Assembly: GCF_014696315.1 (NCBI RefSeq)
Contig: NZ_JACJPX010000038.1
Coordinates: 19,279-83,278 of the forward strand
Direction of reading: 5' to 3'
Source of the DNA: Calothrix membranacea FACHB-236
GTDB taxonomy: Bacteria > Cyanobacteriota > Cyanobacteriia > Cyanobacteriales > Nostocaceae
DNA length: 64,000 nucleotides
Below, in pieces: positions 35,648 through 44,934 of this stretch. Position 1 is the stretch's first letter. Each line of letters begins with the position of its first letter. The position numbers were made by a program, and so were the translations under genes. The notes below the pieces were generated by a model that ran no database searches, was not told where the DNA came from, and was given only the letters and a program-made list of their open reading frames with translations.

Positions 35648-36451
35648 TTACCCAGCCCCAATTGCCCAATTAATTAAAGCTTGAGTTAAGCCATCTAAAG
35701 TATATTCTTCTGCTTCTACATCTACTCGTCCGATTAAAGCATGACAAGTTTTGGAGGTTTGGGGGCCAATGGAAGCAATACAGACTCCAGCTAAGATATC
35801 TGAGTGATTGGTAAATCTACTATTAATTAGTTGGCAGAAAAACTGTACAGTTTTAGAACTGGCAAAAGTAATTATATCTACTGAGTGATTTTGCAGAGCT
35901 AATTCAGCAGCTTGGGGGATAGTACTAGGACAGCAAGATTGATATGCTGCAACTTCTATTACTTCTGCACTCTTAGCATTTAATTCCTTAACTAAAACTT
36001 CTCTACCACCGCTTTCCACTCTAGGGAATAAAACTTTTTTCCCGGCTAGATTCTCCGGAAAGTTTTCTACTAAAGAATCTGCAACAAAATTAGGGGGAAT
36101 AAAATCTGCTTGCAAACCCCGTTGTTTGAGACTTTGGGCAGTTTTTTCGCCAACAACAGCTATTTTGATACTAGCTAAAGTACGTGCATCTTTGCCTTGT
36201 GCGGTCAATCTGTCAAAAAAGTAGTCTACACCATTGGTAGAGGTGAGAATTAACCAATCGAATTGAGGTAAATTAGCGATCGCATGATCTAAAGCTTCCC
36301 AACTTGAAGGGGGGCCAATTTCTAAAGTAGGCATTTCAATTACAGTTGCGCCTACGGCTGTGAGGCGATCGCAAAATTGGCTTGACTGTCCGACTGCACG
36401 GGTGACTAAAATTGTTTTACCACAAAGAGGAAGCTGAGAGTTGCCTGACAT
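35648..36451 (-). CDS. hemD: Uroporphyrinogen-III synthase
   Basis: 267 residues, two-domain fold. Family marks: KTILVTRAVGQSSQFCDRLT, DWLILTSTNGVDYFFDRLTA, IAVVGEKTAQSLKQRG, GKKVLFPRVESGGREVLVKE, YQSCCPSTIPQ, SVDIITFASSKTVQFFCQLI and ASIGPQTSKTCHALIGRV. The enzyme closes hydroxymethylbilane with inversion of ring D, feeding heme, chlorophyll, bilin and siroheme. Sequence conservation is low in this family, but the motif order is clear. It sits 60 bp downstream of cobA on the same strand, so the two likely form a tetrapyrrole unit. Confidence 0.92.
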   Translation of the reverse strand: MSGNSQLPLCGKTILVTRAVGQSSQFCDRLTAVGATVIEMPTLEIGPPSSWEALDHAIANLPQFDWLILTSTNGVDYFFDRLTAQGKDARTLASIKIAVVGEKTAQSLKQRGLQADFIPPNFVADSLVENFPENLAGKKVLFPRVESGGREVLVKELNAKSAEVIEVAAYQSCCPSTIPQAAELALQNHSVDIITFASSKTVQFFCQLINSRFTNHSDILAGVCIASIGPQTSKTCHALIGRVDVEAEEYTLDGLTQALINWAIGAG

Positions 36452-36511
36452 AGTAGAAGGTCTGAAAGTTTGGGCTAAAGTTAAATTCTCTGAAGATATT
36501 GTCTCAGGTTG

Positions 36512-37228
36512 TCAGTAATTGCGTAGCCCCACCACCTCACCAATTACAATCACCACAGGCGAAAGAGATAAGCCAGCCGTCTGTTCGAGAATATTACCTA
36601 GTTCGGCTATCCAAATTTGTTGATTGGGAGTACCAGCCCAGCGAATAATCGCAATCGGTGTCTGACGCGATCGCCCTTGCTTAATCAGCCGATGTACAAT
36701 CTCTGCAAGATGCTGTCCACCCATCAATATAACTAAGGTTTCCAGCCGTGACAGCGCTTCCCAGTCTAACGCTTCTGGTTCATGGGCTGTTAACACCGCA
36801 AAACAACGGCTTAAAACTGGATCTGTCAGAGGAATAGCGGCTAGTAAAGGCGCAGCTAAAGCCGAAGAAATTCCTGGTACAACTTCAAAAGCACAGCCAG
36901 AAGCTTTCAATGCTTCAATTTCGGCAGTACAACGCCCAAAAATAAACGGATCGCCTGACTTTAGCCTGACAACTCGTTTCCCTTGCTGACAGTAGCTAAC
37001 TAATAAATTGTTAATCTCAGCTTGGCTGGTACTGGGTTTACCCCCACGTTTACCGACATCTAATTTTAAACAATCAGGCGCTACATATTGCAACAATTGC
37101 TCATCTACTAGGGCATCGTATACCAACACCTGAGCTTGCTGCAAAAGATTGTAAGCTTTTACCGTGAGGTATGCCACATCTCCTGGCCCAGCACCTACAA
37201 GGTAAACTTTACCCATTGCATCAATCAT
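36512..37228 (-). CDS. cobA: Uroporphyrinogen-III C-methyltransferase (SUMT)
   Basis: 238 residues, SAM-dependent tetrapyrrole methylase fold. Motifs: VYLVGAGPGDVAYLTVKAYN (SAM loop), VYDALVDEQLL, GKRGGKPSTSQAEIN, VVRLKSGDPFIFGR and VVPGISSALAAPLLAAIPLT. It methylates uroporphyrinogen III at C2 and C7 to give precorrin-2, the branch to siroheme (nitrite and sulfite reductases) and cobalamin. The protein is the methylase alone, without the CysG dehydrogenase/ferrochelatase part. The start at 37228 is the first ATG; Met5 (37216, MGKVYLVGAG) fits family starts equally well. Confidence 0.93.
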   Translation of the reverse strand: MIDAMGKVYLVGAGPGDVAYLTVKAYNLLQQAQVLVYDALVDEQLLQYVAPDCLKLDVGKRGGKPSTSQAEINNLLVSYCQQGKRVVRLKSGDPFIFGRCTAEIEALKASGCAFEVVPGISSALAAPLLAAIPLTDPVLSRCFAVLTAHEPEALDWEALSRLETLVILMGGQHLAEIVHRLIKQGRSRQTPIAIIRWAGTPNQQIWIAELGNILEQTAGLSLSPVVIVIGEVVGLRNY

Positions 37229-37354
37229 GGCTGAGATTTTTTACTGATTATGATTTCCTTTAAATTACTCTTACAGATTTTGTGAATAAATCAACGATGC
37301 CATCCCAAAAATTTGGTGTGCAAAATAGTTATACCCGAGAAATAATCATTAATA

Positions 37355-38380
37355 TCAATTAATTTGAGACTTAATTTTTTGCAATAATTGCTCAATCTGG
37401 TCAACCATCTCTTGATTATGCTGAGATTGAAATAAACCTCTAGCTTTTTGGAGATTAGTAACCGCCTCATCTCGTTGGTCTTGTTTGCTGAGAGTTACAC
37501 CCAAATTATAATAAGCGAATGCAGAGTTCGGATCTAGACTCAGCGCGTTTTTGTACTGAGCGATCGCTTCTGGAATCTTGCCTTGATCGTATAGGACATT
37601 TCCTAAAAGACTATATGCAACAGGATTTTGTGGTTTTAAGCGAATAGCTTCTGTATATTCCACTACAGCTTCTTCCAGCTTACCTTGATTGTGAAAAGCA
37701 CTACCTAAGTAATAGTGCGCTGCTGCATATTGTGGATCGATTTTAATCGCTTGTTGATATTGGGCGATCGCTTCTGGAATCTTACCTTGATCGTACAAAG
37801 CATTTCCCAACGCTGCATAACCTGCTGGGTTTTTGGGTTCCAAGCGAATAGTCTCTTGATATTCAGCGATTGCTGCTGCCCATTTTTGTTGATTATATAG
37901 AGCATTTCCTAATCTATAATGAGCCTCAGCATCATCAGGAGCAAGAAGAATCGCTTGTTGATATTCTGCGATCGCTTCTTCTAAACGATCAAGCTTTGCC
38001 AAAGTTAAACCCAAATTTAAATAAGCTTCAGCATCGTTAGCATCAATACTAATAGCTGTTTGAAAACTGGCGATCGCTTCTTTGGTTTTACCCAAATTGT
38101 CGAGGACATTTCCTAACCCAATATAAGCTTTTACATAGTTAGGTTCCAGTTCAATCACTTTCCGAAAAGCGATTTCCGCGCCTTGTAAATCTCCTTTAAT
38201 ATAGAGATTAATTGCTTTTTCTAAGCTAGCGATCGCTTCTTTATTTTTAAGTCCTTTTGCCTGATATGAGTTCTGCAATGTTACTAAACCCATATCCAAA
38301 TTTGTTGCTAATACAGCATTTACCTGGGTAAAACATAAGCCTAGAACTACCGCAGGTAGCAAAGTTTTAATGTGTAACAT
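37355..38380 (-). CDS. Exported TPR-repeat protein
   Basis: 341 residues. A signal peptide (TLLPAVVLGLCFTQVNAVLA, about 5-24) is followed by about eight consecutive TPR units of 34 residues, with repeats such as NYVKAYIGLGNVLDNLGKTK, AAHYYLGSAFHNQGKLEEAV and GNVLYDQGKIPEAIAQY. The last two thirds are tandem-like, and the pair AIAQYQQAIKIDP/AIAQYKNALSLDP shows recent duplication. A periplasmic or thylakoid-lumen scaffold role is likely. TPR proteins of this style are numerous in cyanobacteria; no partner is identified. Confidence 0.85.
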   Translation of the reverse strand: MLHIKTLLPAVVLGLCFTQVNAVLATNLDMGLVTLQNSYQAKGLKNKEAIASLEKAINLYIKGDLQGAEIAFRKVIELEPNYVKAYIGLGNVLDNLGKTKEAIASFQTAISIDANDAEAYLNLGLTLAKLDRLEEAIAEYQQAILLAPDDAEAHYRLGNALYNQQKWAAAIAEYQETIRLEPKNPAGYAALGNALYDQGKIPEAIAQYQQAIKIDPQYAAAHYYLGSAFHNQGKLEEAVVEYTEAIRLKPQNPVAYSLLGNVLYDQGKIPEAIAQYKNALSLDPNSAFAYYNLGVTLSKQDQRDEAVTNLQKARGLFQSQHNQEMVDQIEQLLQKIKSQIN

Positions 38381-38590
38381 TTTTCCGACTTTACCTATTT
38401 TCCAGTTCAGCTTATCCTGTTTATCTCAAAAAAGATTTTTACTGGAAAATTTTTAGATAAATTTAATCTTGTATGTTTTGTATGACTTTAATTAATACAC
38501 GCCTAAAATAATGCATGAGATTTGATGAAATGAACCGCAGATAAACGCCGATGAAATGAATTTTTGCCATTAGCTGTGTCAGTCCAGTAG

Positions 38591-38617
38591 GATGCGTTAG
38601 CGATAGCGTAACGCATC
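38591..38617. repeat. GATGCGTTA hairpin
   Basis: GATGCGTTA and TAACGCATC pair perfectly around GCGATAGCG. The arms are identical to those at 28602-28630. Confidence 0.7.
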
Positions 38618-38642
38618 AGTGCTAAAGCTTTTCGTGCGTTAC

Positions 38643-39110
38643 TCAGTTGGATTTAGCATTCATTTTCTTTAAAACATGAGCAACTTTATCAGCCTTTTCT
38701 GGTTGACGTTGTTTCCGCAATAAATCTTGCGCTAATTGCAAATTAGTTTTAGCTGCTTCTCGCTGTTCTTCCTGCATCAGCACATTTGCTAGACGTAAGT
38801 AACCTTGAGGATTCTTGGGACTCCGACGAATCACATCCTCAAACCATTCTTTTGATTCTGCAATTTTGCCTTGCTGATTTAACACATCTCCTAACAGCAA
38901 GCGCACCATATCATTAGTCGAGTTGCGAGAAATTACTTGGCGAAAAGCTGCTTCTGCGCCTTGATAATCTTGCTGTTGATAAAGATTCACACCTTTTTGA
39001 AATAAATTCGAGGTAATCAATGTTTTCACAGCAAAATAAATTAGTAGAGCGATGCTGGAAACTACTAAAACAATGGCGAAAATATTAATTGTTTGAAAAT
39101 TATCTAGCAT
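38643..39110 (-). CDS. Membrane-anchored TPR protein
   Basis: 155 residues from ATG 39110, four bases after the hpt stop; a longer start at 39134 would overlap hpt by 20 bases and has no better ribosome site. An N-terminal membrane helix (IFAIVLVVSSIALLIYFAVK, about 9-28) precedes about three TPR units (LYQQQDYQGAEAAFRQVISR; LLGDVLNQQGKIAESKEWFE; LRLANVLMQEEQREAAKTNL). Its first repeat resembles that of the TPR gene at 37355. Co-transcription with hpt is probable; a role in tocopherol synthesis is not implied. Confidence 0.8.
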   Translation of the reverse strand: MLDNFQTINIFAIVLVVSSIALLIYFAVKTLITSNLFQKGVNLYQQQDYQGAEAAFRQVISRNSTNDMVRLLLGDVLNQQGKIAESKEWFEDVIRRSPKNPQGYLRLANVLMQEEQREAAKTNLQLAQDLLRKQRQPEKADKVAHVLKKMNAKSN

Positions 39111-39114
39111 TTTT

Positions 39115-40047
39115 TTAAGCCAAAAGACAGGCAATCGGGAAAATCAAATATTCAATGAAAAAAAGCTTCCAGATAAATTGGTAGAATCTAGCGATCGCAC
39201 TTTTTTCTTGCAAGTCCACTCCTAAACTCCGCATCCACAGCACACACAGCATTACTAGATGGGTAATTACCAAGAACAGTATGTTAACTGAAGCTAAACG
39301 TAACACACCTACTAAAATCATGCCCACATAACAGATGGTGAGTACCCCAAGCGCCAGATTAAATACAGCTTGCGGCCCTAGGTGGATAGTCAAAGTTCTG
39401 ATATTGTACAAGCGATCGCCTTCCATATCGGGCACATCTTTAAAAATGGCGATCGCAAATGTAAACACCAAAATAAATACTGTTAGCACCCAGACTGTAG
39501 CGGGAATTGATGTATTATTTTGTGCTAACCAACTAAAGTGCAAAAATAGCCCTAAATTAACAATCGTTCCCCGCACCGAAAAAATACATAAAGCTGCCCA
39601 AAAGGGAAACCGCTTTAAGCGAATTGGTGGTAAAGAATAAGCAGTACCAATCGCCAAACTAATCGCCACCATTCCAAATAAAAATGGCCCAGATAATGCA
39701 GCTACCACTAGCGCCAAAACACCAGTAATCGCCACAATTATCTGCCCTTGCTTCTTAGAAAAATCCCCTGATGCTAGCGGTAAATGAGGCTTATTAATCT
39801 TATCAATCTCAATATCTTCTAGTTGATTCAGCCCCACAATATAAACATTGCCACACAGACAAGCAAACCAAGCTGCTAAAACAGCAGAAAAAGCATAATT
39901 GTTATTTCCTACAGCCACAGCAATTAAATACAAAGCCAACACACTCAAACTTGTGCCAATAATCGTGTGTGGACGAGAAAACTGCCAAAAAGCATCAAGC
40001 CAACGACCCCAAACACCAAAAGGCTTTTGCCCAGAATACTGATTCAT
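39115..40047 (-). CDS. hpt: Homogentisate phytyltransferase
   Basis: 310 residues, UbiA prenyltransferase superfamily with about nine membrane helices. The two Asp-rich motifs are NQLEDIEIDKINKP (about 75) and KDVPDMEGD (about 200), which bind Mg-prenyl diphosphate. The start FWQFSRPHTIIGTSLSVLAL is that of HPT enzymes such as Slr1736. It condenses homogentisate with phytyl diphosphate, the committed step of tocopherol (vitamin E) synthesis, in the membrane. A gamma-tocopherol methyltransferase gene lies 155 bp upstream on the same strand, which supports HPT over other UbiA enzymes. Confidence 0.92.
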   Translation of the reverse strand: MNQYSGQKPFGVWGRWLDAFWQFSRPHTIIGTSLSVLALYLIAVAVGNNNYAFSAVLAAWFACLCGNVYIVGLNQLEDIEIDKINKPHLPLASGDFSKKQGQIIVAITGVLALVVAALSGPFLFGMVAISLAIGTAYSLPPIRLKRFPFWAALCIFSVRGTIVNLGLFLHFSWLAQNNTSIPATVWVLTVFILVFTFAIAIFKDVPDMEGDRLYNIRTLTIHLGPQAVFNLALGVLTICYVGMILVGVLRLASVNILFLVITHLVMLCVLWMRSLGVDLQEKSAIARFYQFIWKLFFIEYLIFPIACLLA

Positions 40048-40133
40048 AAATAATTTTTCGATGCCAAATCTTCAATATAGAATCTTGGGTGAACAAACAA
40101 CTAGTACAGGTCGGCGGAAATCAAAACTTGTAG

Positions 40134-40153
40134 AGACGCGATTAATCGCGTCT
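40134..40153. repeat. AGACGCG palindrome, perfect copy
   Basis: AGACGCGATTAATCGCGTCT, identical to the copy at 18349-18368, between the two tocopherol genes. Confidence 0.85.
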
Positions 40154-40202
40154 ACACTCAAAAGTCATTGCTTCCCCCTCATCTCCCCAGTCCCCCAATC
40201 CC

Positions 40203-41045
40203 TCATTTATCCCCGCACAGTAATCCAAACCTAATCAACCCGCGCTGATATCCCCGACTCATCAAACCTAAAGACAGCGCCCCGACAATCGTAGTCCAAC
40301 CCGCAGTTAGTAACCCCCAAATAGCCTTGGGAGTAAATGCCGAATCAATTACAAAATCCCAAAACGGGGCTACAGCTTGTGACCAATCAGCCGTGCGAAT
40401 ATTTTGTAAGGAAATTTGATTAGCGATCGCAGCATACTCTGGTAATGAAATCACGTAGGGTAAACAATACACCCGATAAATGTCTTGTAAGTGCTTGCGT
40501 TCATCGTCGGTCAGTGGTGCATTATCAATTGGGCGATGACACCAAGTCACCATAATCAACTTTCCACCAGGTTTCAGCACTCGGTAGCACTCTTGCATAA
40601 ACTTGATTTTATTGGGCATATGTTCGCCACTTTCCAAAGACCAAACCAAGTCAAAACTATTGTCAGCAAAAGGCATTGCTTGAGCATCTGCAACCAAAAA
40701 TTGACTTCTATCACTCAAATTCAGCTTTTGGGCACGTTCTGTAGCCCTATTCGCCTGTACTGGACTGAGAGTGATTCCTGTTGCCTTAGCATGAAACTTT
40801 TCTGCCAGGTATAGCGAACTACCGCCAATACCACAGCCTACATCCAAAATATTCTCTGCTGTTTTTACCTCTGCCCAATGGAGTAATTCCTCAATTAAAT
40901 CAATTTGCGCCTGACGACGGTCTTTTTTCTCGGTACCATCTGGCCCGTAATAGCCATGATGCATATGTTCGCCCCAAATCTCTTCCCAAAGACCAGAGGA
41001 TGCATCGTAAAACTGCTGAATTTGTTGGTACAGTGTTGTGCTCAT
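40203..41045 (-). CDS. Gamma-tocopherol methyltransferase
   Basis: 280 residues. SAM methyltransferase motif I is NILDVGCGIGGSSLYL (about 62-77), followed by AQAMPFADNSFDLVWSLESG and VLKPGGKLIMVTWCHR. The opening (LYQQIQQFYDASSGLWEEIW, then GEHMHHGYYG) and the helical end are those of cyanobacterial tocopherol O-methyltransferases (Slr0089 type), which convert gamma- to alpha-tocopherol. Related MPBQ methyltransferases differ in the N-terminal region and have a membrane anchor, which is absent here. Clustering with hpt supports the assignment. Confidence 0.9.
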   Translation of the reverse strand: MSTTLYQQIQQFYDASSGLWEEIWGEHMHHGYYGPDGTEKKDRRQAQIDLIEELLHWAEVKTAENILDVGCGIGGSSLYLAEKFHAKATGITLSPVQANRATERAQKLNLSDRSQFLVADAQAMPFADNSFDLVWSLESGEHMPNKIKFMQECYRVLKPGGKLIMVTWCHRPIDNAPLTDDERKHLQDIYRVYCLPYVISLPEYAAIANQISLQNIRTADWSQAVAPFWDFVIDSAFTPKAIWGLLTAGWTTIVGALSLGLMSRGYQRGLIRFGLLCGDK

Positions 41046-41288
41046 GAAGAAAGCAATGTTATGACAAAGCAGAACTTAAATAAACCTACTCGTAGGCTAC
41101 CATGTGTGTTTTTAATTAAATAAGGGTATTTTTGGTTCCAAGGAGGGGAAAGCCCATTTATACCTCTGAGTAAAAATAATTAACTGCACTGTGAACGGCT
41201 GTAAAATATTGGAATTGATACAGTCAGTCCCCAGCATTCTCAGTAATTGAGAATTTTTTCATTTGGAATTTGAAATTTTAAATTATTT

Positions 41289-42623
41289 ATGACTGTTGCC
41301 CGAACAATTTGCTTAGGATTTTTGGCGGTCATTACTGTAGGTACTATCCTACTGATGATGCCTTTTTCCACTACTAGTGGTAATTGGAACGATCCAATTG
41401 TGGCGCTGTTCACCTCAACATCCGCAGTTTGTGTGACTGGTTTATCGGTCGTTGATCCTGGTACTTATTTTTCTTTTTGGGGTCAATTCTTTATTTTGCT
41501 ATTAGTTCAGATTGGTGGTTTGGGCTACATGACAACCACCACCTTTTTGATTCTGCTGATTGGGCGCAAGTTTGATTTAAGAGACAAAATTGCTATTCAA
41601 CAAGCTTTAGACCGACCAGGAATGAGTGGTAGTAACCAAGTTATTCGCTCTATTATTGCTACCACCTTAATTTTTGAACTCACAGGTGTATTTTTACTAC
41701 TACCAGTATTTGTCCCAACTTATGGTTTGGATCAAGGACTATGGCTAGCAATTTTTCATAGTATTAATTCTTGGAATAATGCAGGTTTTAGCCTATTTAA
41801 AGATAACTTAATTGGCTATCAGACATCAGCTCTAGTAGTATTCACAGTTTCAGGCTTAATTATCTTTGGTGGGATTGGCTACCAGGTAATTTTGGAAATG
41901 TACTTTTGGTTACGCGATCGCCTGCAAAAGAAAACGCAAAACCAGGTATTTTCTTTAGATTTTAAAGTTGCTACCAGCACAACTTTAATACTTATATTTA
42001 TTGGGACTATTGCCTTTTTAGCTATCGAGTTCAGAAATCCCCAAACCTTTGGAGGACTGAATTTGGGTGACCAATTATTGTTAGCCTGGTTTCAATCAGT
42101 AACGCCTAGAACTGCTGGATTTAACACCATCGATATTGGCAAGATGACCACTGCTGGTTTATTTATCACAATCGCACTGATGTTTATTGGTGCTAGTCCT
42201 GGTGGTACAGGTGGCGGTATCAAAACTACAACTTTAAGAGTTCTCACCAGTTGCACGCAATCAATTCTGCAAGGGAAAGAAGAAGTTTTATTATATGAAC
42301 GTAAGGTAGCAATATCTTTAATTCTTAAAGCTGTAGGTGTGTTAGTTGGTTCTGTAGCTACTGTAATTTTATCGACAGTTTTAATTGCCCTCACAGATCC
42401 AAAGTTAGATTTCATTCAAATTTTGTTTGAAGTAGTATCTGCGTTTGCAACAGTCGGGCTTTCAACAGGAATTACTGCTAGTGTTTCCACTGCTGCCAAA
42501 CTAGTCTTAATTGCCACAATGTATATTGGACGAGTTGGTGTATTGCTCCTCATGTCTGCTATCCTTGGAGATCCACGTCCTACCAGAATTCACTACCCTG
42601 AAGAAAATTTATTAGTGGGATAG
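41289..42623 (+). CDS. ktrB: K+ uptake transporter membrane subunit KtrB
   Basis: 444 residues in four M1-P-M2 repeats. P-loop segments carry the selectivity-filter glycines: STSAVCVTGLSVVDP (about 40), SINSWNNAGFSLF (about 159), VTPRTAGFNTIDI (about 270) and FATVGLSTGI (about 385). The intramembrane loop GASPGGTGGGIKTTT (about 300) is the flexible gate of KtrB/TrkH. In cyanobacteria KtrB with KtrA mediates Na+-dependent K+ uptake in osmotic adaptation. ktrA follows on the same strand after 246 bp, which supports Ktr over Trk. Confidence 0.92.
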   Translation: MTVARTICLGFLAVITVGTILLMMPFSTTSGNWNDPIVALFTSTSAVCVTGLSVVDPGTYFSFWGQFFILLLVQIGGLGYMTTTTFLILLIGRKFDLRDKIAIQQALDRPGMSGSNQVIRSIIATTLIFELTGVFLLLPVFVPTYGLDQGLWLAIFHSINSWNNAGFSLFKDNLIGYQTSALVVFTVSGLIIFGGIGYQVILEMYFWLRDRLQKKTQNQVFSLDFKVATSTTLILIFIGTIAFLAIEFRNPQTFGGLNLGDQLLLAWFQSVTPRTAGFNTIDIGKMTTAGLFITIALMFIGASPGGTGGGIKTTTLRVLTSCTQSILQGKEEVLLYERKVAISLILKAVGVLVGSVATVILSTVLIALTDPKLDFIQILFEVVSAFATVGLSTGITASVSTAAKLVLIATMYIGRVGVLLLMSAILGDPRPTRIHYPEENLLVG

Positions 42624-42869
42624 TTGAAGTTAATAGATAGGCTAATAGTTCACCCTAGTAGCTACTGCACAACCTGCTACAATTTACACTACCAATAAAG
42701 AATCGATGTTTAAATCTGTAACAAATTAAATTTATCGTTGATCAACAAGAAAATTATAGGTGGACATCTTGTCTTTCCTCATGATGCCACTTCAAAATAC
42801 ACTAACTTGCTTAACCTAGTATAAATTTTTCGCCATCAACAAAGGGTGTACGAATAAAGGATTGTAATT

Positions 42870-43565
42870 GTGAATCTTTCAGCCTTAAATTTTTTCCGCA
42901 GTTTACGTAAAGACAATCACCAATTTGCAGTAATTGGTTTAGGTCGCTTTGGTCGCTCTGTATCCTCTACATTACATAGATTAGGTTATGAAGTATTGGC
43001 AACAGATATTGATGAAAAGCGAGTATCTGAAGCACTTACAGAGCGTATAGTTGGTCATGCATTACAGCTAGACTCTACAGAACCAGCAGCACTTAAAGAA
43101 GCTGGCATTTTTGAATTTGATACTGTGATTGTAGCCATTGGTAATTATATTCAAGAAAGTATCATTACTACCTTAAATGTGAAAGAGGGAGGTGTACCTC
43201 ATGTAGTAGCCAAAGCTTCTAGCGAAGTTCACCAAAAACTCTTAAAACGAGTGGGAGCAGATCATGTAGTGTTCCCAGAATACGAAGCAGGTTGCGCCCT
43301 TGCACGTACACTTACTAAACCATCAATCCTAGAACGGTTTGACCTCGATCCAGATAACAGTATTGTTGAGTTGATTGTACCTGACGAATTTCATGCCAAA
43401 ACCATCACAGAGCTGCAATTGCGTAACCGCTATGGCTTAAATTTAATTGCAGTTAGCCAAAATGGTAAATTTATCATTAATCCAGAACCCACCCAACGTT
43501 TAGAGCGTGGTTCTGCAATGGTAGTGATTGGTCACAATAAAGATATCAATCGCTTGCCAATTTAA
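42870..43565 (+). CDS. ktrA: K+ uptake regulatory subunit KtrA
   Basis: 231 residues from a GTG. An RCK_N Rossmann domain starts FAVIGLGRFGRSVSSTLHRL, with the dinucleotide motif G-L-G-R-F-G and acidic LATDIDEKRV, followed by VIVAIGNYIQESI. An RCK_C domain occupies about 145-225 (DNSIVELIVPDEFHAKTITE). KtrA forms a cytoplasmic octameric ring that gates KtrB on binding ATP/ADP. No ATG alternative keeps the Rossmann start. Confidence 0.92.
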   Translation: MNLSALNFFRSLRKDNHQFAVIGLGRFGRSVSSTLHRLGYEVLATDIDEKRVSEALTERIVGHALQLDSTEPAALKEAGIFEFDTVIVAIGNYIQESIITTLNVKEGGVPHVVAKASSEVHQKLLKRVGADHVVFPEYEAGCALARTLTKPSILERFDLDPDNSIVELIVPDEFHAKTITELQLRNRYGLNLIAVSQNGKFIINPEPTQRLERGSAMVVIGHNKDINRLPI

Positions 43566-44934
43566 GTAGACTATCAAATATTTCAGCAAGCTGTACTTTA
43601 TAGTTGCTCTCAGATATCAGTGTATTAGATAGCAATTATCAGGTTATTAGCAAATGAGAATTTAACTGATTTAGCATTAAAAACTTTATCACCAAATAGT
43701 AATTAATTCTCATGAATGCTTATTGCTCTACAATAATGTTATCTTTAGTGAAAAAGCTTGATTGCGATTGCTGTAGAGAACTTAATACGTAGCAGTACGC
43801 AGAGCCTACAGGCTAGGATTTCATCTGGCAAGTTCTCTTAACTTGCATAAGTTTTTGAAAAGACTCGGTATTTCTTTATACCTTATTCCCTATCACCCTT
43901 TGGATACTCTGCGAGTTCTCCTGTAAATTACAGCAGTCCCGCATGGCGAGATTTTCCCCGTTGTAGTAAGTGGCGTGGAAACCTTCTGCTTACTATTCAC
44001 TGCTTTACCTGTTCCCTTTTTACCTGAGTAATTTTAGCCATCAAAGCAGCTTCCTATCGCTGATTTCCATCAGCCTCAGATTTTCCTCATTTTTCAGATT
44101 TAAGTTAGTACATAGCAAAATAACCTGTAAATTTATGCTTGCTAATTTCTTAACTTGCGTACACCAATATGCAGTAAATACCGATTAAATAAGAAATAAA
44201 CGCAGATTAAAGCTATTTAACTGAATTAATCTTTAATTTACCTAATTTATTTCTCAAAATCGTTACTTTTTAAGCTAAATAGTCAGTTTATGGTGCTATA
44301 ACCAATTACTTTTTCTTGTCTTCAACAATATGATAGAAGCTAAACCTTTTCTAGATAAAATTTTGGTTCTTAGCCTGAACATAAAATAACTTAACAATAT
44401 TCATGGTTTTTTAAAATTATTGTTATAGTTACTGAATAAGCAAGAATTTATTAGTATTACAAATATTTAAGTTAACAATGTGTGCAGTATTAAATCACCA
44501 CTAATGGGACTTTATCTACGCCATTCAATTATTTAAATATATTATTTTTATTCAAAGAAATAAAACTTGAACTTTATTGATAATTTTACCGATTGAAAGT
44601 AATAATTCCTTATTTATACTGAAGTTTTTTTTACGTAAAACAAGCTAGATTTCTATTTACCCAATGAGTTAAGCAGCACCAACAAATAAGAAGTCTTTCT
44701 GATGCATATAAGTCTTGCCAATCAAGAATTAATACTGCTTAAGATAGAAAAGATGTCTTTAAACCTATACTGGAAAAATTTTTGAGTTCAATAAATAATT
44801 GAACTGCTCAAATAAGCTTCCTAAGACTGTACAGTTTTAGGCTAATTTAACTTGGCAATTGCCAGATAAATAGCTAAAAAAAATCCTGCGTGTTTCAGCA
44901 GGACAGATTTCGATTGAATATATACACCTCTATC
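43566..44934. other. Long AT-rich non-coding region before the DUF11 locus
   Basis: About 1.37 kb without a supported gene; the 72-codon frame at 43970-44188 is Phe/Ser/Leu-rich and unlikely. The first 400 bases have moderate GC and some inverted words (AAGTTCTCTTAACTTGC at 43830-43846). The remainder is very AT-rich. It is the longest gene-free stretch of the window and presumably holds the promoter and a long leader for the surface-protein genes. Confidence 0.45.

Noticed and set aside
43970..44188. 72-codon open frame
   Set aside because: Phe/Leu/Ser-rich low-complexity chance frame with no ribosome site.
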